Positions 57,435 through 64,000 of a DNA stretch of 64,000 nt are shown here, one piece after another (the first letter of the stretch is position 1; each line of letters starts with the position of its first letter). A program made the translations under genes and the position numbers. Source of the DNA: Arcuatula senhousia (lineage: Eukaryota > Mollusca > Bivalvia > Mytilida > Mytilidae); the NCBI GenBank assembly GCA_963971305.1, contig CAXARO010001771.1, positions 1 through 64,000 of the forward strand, written 5' to 3'. The notes under the pieces are model-generated. The model searched no databases. It was not told the origin of the DNA and saw only the letters and a program-made list of their open reading frames with translations.

Positions 57435-57462
57435 ATGTCACTCCACATAGTGGATGTGACAT
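57435..57462 (+). repeat. Head hairpin H5 (no tail in window)
   Basis: ATGTCACTCCAC..GTGGATGTGACAT (one bulge), inserted in the TTATTATT after S1. GTTGTTATTCTATGTTTCTT and TTATTATTATTC follow, the usual post-head sequence. No GTGGA-TGTGACAT tail plus hairpin is visible up to 64000. Confidence 0.65.
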
Positions 57463-57489
57463 GTTGTTATTCTATGTTTCTTCTTATTA

Positions 57490-58530
57490 TTATTCTTTTT
57501 CCAATGAATTTTGTCCAGACTAATGTGAGAAAACTACTGGGTCAAAATGCTCGAAATTTGAAATGAAGGTAGATTTTAATTTGAAATTATATCAAAATTA
57601 TCAAAGAGCTCATAACATGTACTTAATAAACTTTACGCACAAAACCAAGTGACATATGGTATTATTTTTCCAATGAATTTTGTCCAAACTTAAATGTGAA
57701 AAAATGACTTGATCAAAAATCTTTAAATTTTAAATTCTATTATATTTTCATTTCAAGTTTTACCATTTTTTTTTAGTTGATAACATCAGCCATTTTTAAA
57801 TTTTCATGATTAAAACTTAAAAAAAAATTCCAATAGGTTAAACATTGACTGGCATCATGCCAAGTAAGTATTGATTTTCTTTCTTAACATGCTTTGTCTG
57901 CTATGGATAAACAATGCATTTTGTCCAAACCCTTTGAGATAACCACTTGATGAAATGTTTAAAAGTTTTAAATATGCCTTGACTATAATTTTAAGATTTA
58001 TCAATTTTTTTCTAGTTGATCAAAGCAGCCATTTTGAAATAATCACCAGTTTAAGATTTCAAGATTTCTTTATAGGTTTAATATTCACTGGCAATATGCC
58101 AAGTTTGTATTGATTTTCTGTCAACATGCATTGTCTATTAGAAGCATTTCTATTTATAAACATATCATTAGGATGACTCATGAAAACTTTGCTTAAACAA
58201 AGGAAAAGGTCATGATGACATATAGGTAAAGGTCATGATGACATATTGTTATTCAAAGACTTGATAAACTTAGCTGATGTATAGCTGATGGAAAATTTTT
58301 ATTTGAACAAAGGTAAAGGTCGTGTCACATTAACATGTACTTAATAAACTTAGCTGATGAATAGCTGATGGAAAATTTTTGTTTGAACAAAGGTAAAGGT
58401 CGTGTCACATTAACATTCAAGGTATTTCAAAAGAAACATGTGCTATAGTAATTTTCCTTCCATATAACCTGTCAGAAGGATAGCTGATGGAAAATTTCCA
58501 TAAGACAAAGGTTAAGGCCGTGGCATATTT
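57490..58530 (+). repeat. Diverged tandem units downstream of head H5
   Basis: Units with CAATGAATTTTGTCCA begin near 57500, 57670 and 57910. Further units with AAAGGTAAAGGTCGTGTCAC and TAGCTGATGGAAAATTT lie at 58260-58500. These look like the core repeats of a long Helentron-like element. Confidence 0.5.
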
Positions 58531-59741
58531 CAGTATATAAAGGGATTTTACAGTTGAATTTACAATGAGTGCATAACAATATGGAGAAGATAGGTATGTT
58601 CTTATTTCACTTACATTGTACTTAACAATACCTGAACATATGTTTCTAGACTTGCCTAAATTTTATTGAGTATCAGAAATAATGATTGACTTATTTAATA
58701 TATTTTTTTTTCTTACAAAAAGGAATTCCTGGAACAATATCCAAAGAAAGTTAATGCTTTAATTTCATATTATACCACAACACCGATATGATGTGATCCA
58801 CAGGAACTATAAACTCATTAAACGCTAGCTGTGCAGCATATCATGGAAGGCTTATGACATATACTTCTTTTATAACTTTTTTGTTTTAAAATTTGCACGT
58901 ACTTCATTTATGGTATCTGTCATGTTTTAGTGCACTGGTATCTTGCAAAAATAAGTTCAATTTGATTTTATGTGATGAACATTTTGTGACATTATCTAAA
59001 ACTAAATGCTGAGAATATTTTTGTAGTATTATATCTGCTTAATTTATTATTAAGTTCAAATGCAAGGGCTTTTTTTCAGGAATATGTCAATTGAATATGT
59101 GAGCATTCATATACGAATTTGAACTAACTTTGATTAGAATATGGATCTATTAAATTATGGTGAGTACGGTAGATAATAATCCTAAAAGTAGCAAGAAAAC
59201 TTTAATTTCTATTCAACAGTTGACACTTATGACTTAGTATCTGATAACACAGACAAGACAGATTATATGCACCTGAATTAATAAAAATTTCAGTGCAAAA
59301 ATAGTTGATTTTGGATGAAATAGAATGAAATATTTTCATTTCACTTACTTATTATATTTTATCCACTATAAAATAATTGAAAATTACAACATTGAATTTT
59401 ATCATTCAGATTGAGAAATCAGTTTTAAAAGCAAGTTTTTGTTACAAACGATTTATGAACTCTACTTTGCCTTATAGATGTGAATATTGAATTATATTCA
59501 AAAGTCCAAAAGGGCAACGACAAAACCAGTAAACAGGAACAAAACAGCATGAAGAAACACAAAAACAACCAAACAATTATCAACAATTTGAACTCAAGGC
59601 ATTACGAGAGTGAACTTAGGTGCTAATGAAGAGTAAGCAATTCCTGTTTAACACGCATTTTTAATGATTGCTTAATATTTGAATAGGTAATGAAGTATGT
59701 ATGTAACATTTATTACAGAGCTATTTTTGGTATTTTTCAGG

Positions 59742-59882
59742 AAGAGACAAGAGAACTTTATTTTACATCCTGTCTTGCTTGATTTAGATTGTGTTATACA
59801 GAGCTAGCAGGGATTGTTTTCCACATTATGAAAACAACAATACTTTACACAGTATTTTTGACAGTTTTGATCAAATATCTGG
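59742..59882 (+). other. Candidate exon upstream of the Helitron-type ORF
   Basis: Bounded by TTTTTCAG (ending 59741) and CTG|GTGAGT (donor at 59883). Near its end an ATG at 59829 gives MKTTILYTVFLTVLIKYL in frame to the donor, in phase with the acceptor at 62410-62411. Weak evidence; no domain. Confidence 0.25.
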
Positions 59883-60186
59883 TGAGTCAAATAAATATTT
59901 ATTTGAACCAAAAAAATACTTAAAGTAATGGATTGCTTGAAAGAACCGAAATCAGGAAGATGTTTATAGAAGTACCTAAACTTTTTGTTCTAAATGTATA
60001 ATTCAAGGTTGCATAAAGTGTTTATAAAATCAATATGTTTTAAAAAAAATGACTGAATAGTCACAGAGGGTAAGACATAATGATTATCTTTCCTGTGGTG
60101 GTAGCATAAACTTTTTGTAAGCCTTTTTGGGAAATGAAATACTCAAAAAGAAAGGAATTATAGCTAGGCATCTGATATTTTGTATA

Positions 60187-60440
60187 TAGACAGTTAAGGT
60201 TTATGGTCTACGCACATAGGTCTACACAACTGTCACCATGCCATGTGACCCTTACCACATTTCATGCTCTAGTGACTCTGTGAACTTTGTTTTCTTTTTT
60301 CAGGCGATAAATTTCTTTGTTTTAATTTTGAGGAAAGTCTTATAGCATCTGATATTTGGTATACAGACATCTACACATCTGTCACCATGCTGTGTGACCT
60401 TTTCTCCATTTCAAGGATTATTTGACTATCTAAGTATGAA
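60187..60440 (+). repeat. Two diverged units (~175-190 bp)
   Basis: CATCTGATATTT, GTATA-AGACA, CTGTCACCATGC-TGTGACC and CATTTCA recur at 60167-60270 and 60345-60420. They resemble, weakly, 62060-62125. Probably core repeats of the Helentron-like element. Confidence 0.4.
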
Positions 60441-60610
60441 CTTAGTATTTTTCATACCATAAACTTCATTTTAAGAGTGTCATGGAAAATTAATATCGTT
60501 AAAAGTAAAATCACCGTATAATAGCTAGTCATCTGATGTTTAGAATATTGGTGTACTAGATTATGGTCTTTGGTTCTGTCATTATGTTCTCGGACATCGA
60601 CCTCATTTTT

Positions 60611-61976
60611 AGCTCACCTGGCCAAAGGCCATGTGAGCTATTGCCATCATTTGGCGTCCGTCGTCGTCGTCCGTCGTCGTCCGTCGTCGTTAAATTTTCT
60701 TCAAACTTCTTCTCCTCTGAAACGGCTGAACAGATTCGAACCAAATTTGATCTGATGGTACCTTAGTTTATCCCCCACAGAGCTGATGTGGGGATTTTTG
60801 ATTCGTGGAAAAACATGGCCGCCGTTGCTAAAAATAGACCAGGGGGGTCAGACTACTGTTTTTGGCTTGTAAATCAAAAAGTATAAGAGATAGATGAAAT
60901 CTGATGCACACTACTGCTTCAGCATTAAAAGCTCTACAAAAGTCTCCATTTGGTCCAAGTTGTCAGATGACCCCTTACAGGGGTTACAGCCCCTTAAAGG
61001 TGAAAAATAGCGTTTTTTCATGTTTTTGCCCTATAGTTTGAAAACTATTGCAGATAGAGAAAAGCTGTTGCTTGCTTAAATGTTCAGCTCATTTAGCTCT
61101 ACAAAAGTCTCCATTTTAGGGTTTTCTTGAAAAAGGTTATTTTAGGGGCCGTAACCCCTATTAAGGGTCATCAGAGGACTTTGATCCTATGGAGACTTTT
61201 AAAGAGCTAAATGAGCTGAACATTTGAGCAAGCAACAGCTTTTCTCTATCTGCTATAGTTTTCTTTCTATAGGCCAAAAACATGAAAAAAAACATCATTT
61301 TAGGGGCCGTAACCCCTATAAGGGGTCATCTGACAACTTCGACCCTATGGAGACTTTTGACTTATGGAGACCCTAAAATGATGTTTTTTCATGTTTTTGG
61401 CCTATATCAAGAAAACTATTGCAGATAGAGAAAAGCTGTTGCTTGCTTAAATGTTCAGCTCATTTAGCTCTACAAAAGTCTCCATAGGGTCGAAGTTGTC
61501 AGATGACCCCTTATAGGGGTTACGTCCCCTGAAATAATGTTTTTTTCATGTTTTTGGCCTATTGAATGAAAACTATTGCAGATAGAGAGAAGCTGTTGCT
61601 TGCTTAAATGTTCAGCTAATTTAGCTGTACAAAAGTCTCCATAGGGTCGAAGTTGTCGGATGACCCCTTATAGGGGTTACGGCCCCTAAAATGATGTTTT
61701 TTTCATGTTTTTGGCCTATAGAAAGAAAACTATAGCAGATAGAGAAAAGCTGTTGCTTGCTCAAATGTTCAGCTCATTTAGCTCTTTAAAAGTCTCCATA
61801 GGATCAAAGTCCTCTGATGACCCTTAATAGGGGTTACGGCCCCTAAAATAACCTTTTTCATGTTTTTGGCCTTTAGAATGAAAACTACAGTAGATAAAGA
61901 AAAAACTGTTGCTTGCTTAAATGTAGGGTTGACATCAAGACCAGGTGAGCGATTTAGGCTCCTGGGAGCCTCTTGT
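60611..61976 (+). mobile_element. Hairpin-headed Helentron-like element (AGCTCACCTGGCC family)
   Basis: Head AGCTCACCTGGCC-AAA-GGCCATGTGAGCT (60611-60639), a GTCCGTCGTC tract (60655-60691), then core units of ~165 bp (AGCTCTACAAAAGTCTCCAT, GATGACCCCTTATAGGGGTT). Tail word CCAGGTGAGC (61941-61950), 3' hairpin AGGCTCC..GGAGCCT (61956-61971), end CTTGTT. Part of the core (61131-61358) is inverted. It lies inside the presumed autonomous Helentron. Confidence 0.8.
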
Positions 61977-62411
61977 TACACTATACTATAAATGTATTGT
62001 GTTCAGTCTTTTATGTTCATTCTTTTTCACATTGACTATTATATCTAGAATTTAGATGGTCCACAGATTCTTATTGGTGGTTAAATTGCCATTCGGTCAC
62101 CTGCCACATGACCTTGACTTTTATTTGTCGCTGATCTCAATAACTTAAGATAAACTTTTAATGTGTTTTGGGATAGTGCAAACAGGCAAGACATATTTTT
62201 GTGGCCACACTTGTTTCAAATAAAGGTACATCATTAACGTACAAATGTCTACATTATTTACGTTTTTCATTTTGCCAGTCACTCTTTACATTTTTATTGT
62301 GCATTTTTTACAACATAATCATTTGATTAGCAATTTCTTAATATGTAAATTTCTTTTGAATTATATGCCAGGTTCAGTTATTTATGAAAGTATAATATAT
62401 ATCTATTTCAG

Positions 62412-64000
62412 ATGATGTCTAAGAGAAGAAGACCGTTGTCTCCTTTTGACAACTATGAAACAGATCTCCATGGGATAGTCAAGCGTTTCAAGGATGAAAT
62501 AACTTCATGCTGTACAAATGTTCAGGATTTTAATTTGCCGGATGAATACTTCTTAGAATAACAATGATCAAGTGAAAGATGTTCCTTGCAAAAGAGGTAA
62601 AAGGGGAACAAAACACAAAAATACAGCAGCAAAGAGACAAAAGGACAAGGAACGAAAACGTAAAGAAAGACAATTGAAAAAAGAAGCACCGCTTGCTGCT
62701 GTTCATATCAAAGGAAATAACAATATGTTTGAATCACCGTGGAAAAAAATGTATACAGAAAACACAACTTATAGAGACAATAAAAAGAGAGATAGTAAAT
62801 TACGATACAGTGTGAGCTTATCTTATAAAACAGCATCAAAGAAAAGAAGTAAAACACAATATGCAAAAGATCCAATGTACAGGCAAATGAAACAAACAGC
62901 TAGTATAGCCAAGTATAAGTCGAATTTGAAGTTTCAAAAAGCAGTCAAGCAGGCTAGTGCTGAGAAATATAAATCAAATTTGAAGTTCAAAGAACAAATG
63001 AAACAAAAGTATAAAGATGATCCTGAATATTCGAAGAGATTAAAAGAATTGATGCTTCTCAAGTACAGACACGATGTACTCATAAGAGAGAGAAAAAAAC
63101 AGGCACTTAGACAACAGTATATTCAAAACCATGTGATCAGAGAAAGGAAAATAAAACTGATTAAACAGAAACGTTGTAATCACATAATGAAGATCACTGA
63201 ACTAAACGGACTTTCAACATGGTTTAATGAACAAGTGAGAGATGGGCCTACATTCATATGCTTTGTTTGTAACAAATTTAAATTCAGAAAACAAATCATT
63301 GAATGTAAGAAGGAACTTTACACAGAAAGAGGAGCAAAGTGCATAGCGATGGCGGATCTCTGTATAAATCAAACGTTTTGTACTCCATGTTCTAACCAGT
63401 GTGAAAAAATATGTAAGGTTGCAAATCACAAACTTTGGATTTGTTACACATGTCATCATCATATTCTTCAATGCAAGATGCCAGTTGATGCTCATGCAAA
63501 TGGATTGCAGCTACCAGTGATACCAGAAGAACTAAAAGGATTGAACAAGTTAGAACGGCAGCTTGTTTCTTTACGTATACCATTTATGAAGCTTGTTCAG
63601 CTTCCAAAGGGAAAACAGAGAGGTGTAATTGGACCTTGTGTATCGGTACCAACAGATGTAGAGAAAACAACAAAAGTTCTACCTCATAGTGATGATGAAG
63701 CCCAGCTTATAAGGTGTAAACTGAAACGAAAGCTCACATATAAAGGTCATAGTCAGTATGAATTTGTTAGTTCAAAGAAAATTGCAACTGCTATGGAAGT
63801 TTTGAAGACTATAAATCCACACTATCGTGAAATGACATTTAATAAATCATGGAATGAAACAGTTCCCCCAGATTTCCAAGACATTTCAACAAGAGAAAAA
63901 GACTCTCAAGAGACTACAGATGAACAAACAGATAATAATGAACAGGAAGATGAGGAACTGTCTATTTGCAATCATGGCATGCCATCTGATACATGCTTAC
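62412..64000 (+). CDS. Helitron/Helentron-type protein, N-terminal part (runs off the window)
   Basis: ATGATG at 62412 directly follows ATCTATTTCAG, a splice acceptor. The first frame gives 49 residues (MMSKRRRPLSPFDNYETDLH...) to a TAA at 62559-62561. The next frame opens at 62557 and stays open for 481 codons to 64000, so a +1 shift near 62550 separates them. The long frame is Lys/Arg-rich with repeats around KYKSNLKFQK. It then has a Cys/His cluster (ICFVCNKFKF, FCTPCSNQCEKIC, WICYTCHHHILQCKMP; residues ~235-310) and the segment GLNKLERQLVSLRIPFMKLV with GKQRGVIGPCVSVPTD, typical of the region before the Rep domain in animal Helitron proteins. The Rep and helicase domains would lie beyond the window. 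The shift may be decay or an assembly error. Confidence 0.75.

Overview
The window looks like nuclear DNA of a marine bivalve, most likely a mussel (Mytilidae). The basis is the AT-rich, intron-style sequence, a single-exon B-box/TRIM-like gene of the kind greatly expanded in mussels, and a repeat landscape that fits molluscs: pearl/HINE-type hairpin elements with a (GTCC)n tract and ~155-bp core repeats, tRNA-headed SINEs, Penelope-like RT fragments and Ngaro-type tyrosine-recombinase retroelements. The species call rests on memory of these families, not on a search.

I see one host gene, the TRIM-like CDS at 17524-19200. Nearly everything else I can assign is mobile DNA. From left to right: a Penelope 3' fragment (145-474); a 5.35-kb long-inverted-repeat element with a 7-bp target duplication (512-5874) holding a pearl-like element; SINE, MITE and short-repeat debris (5.9-16.7 kb); the TRIM-like gene; a decayed minus-strand LINE (19.7-24.8 kb) invaded by a Penelope fragment; then a tandem duplication of a ~4.49-kb unit (24004-34427 and 34428-41880).

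The two duplicate copies each show an insertion that the other lacks. Copy 1 carries a 5.9-kb LINE with both ORFs open (27083-33010). Copy 2 carries a 2.95-kb TIR transposon (37641-40593). Each copy gives the exact empty site of the other's insertion. The duplicated unit contains the 3' end of a minus-strand Ngaro-like element (about 37577-47790) that encodes an SGNH hydrolase, Gag, RT-RNase H and tyrosine recombinase. Its genes are interrupted by stops and frameshifts, and it has split direct repeats A1 / B1-A2-B2. Four short hairpins with one constant loop and co-varying stems lie between the recombinase gene and B1.

From 47.8 kb on come a 5'-truncated Penelope RT, several MITEs, and at 54.2-57.4 kb a stack of hairpin-headed Helentron-like elements inserted inside one another like brackets. 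Two heads (54243, 57435) remain unclosed. An open reading frame resembling the N-terminal part of a Helitron/Helentron protein starts near 62.4 kb and runs off the window, so the second unclosed head may be the 5' end of an autonomous element.

The most interesting structures are the bracket-like nesting with head and tail words that match within each element, the four co-varying hairpins in the Ngaro 3' region, and the duplication with reciprocal empty and filled sites.
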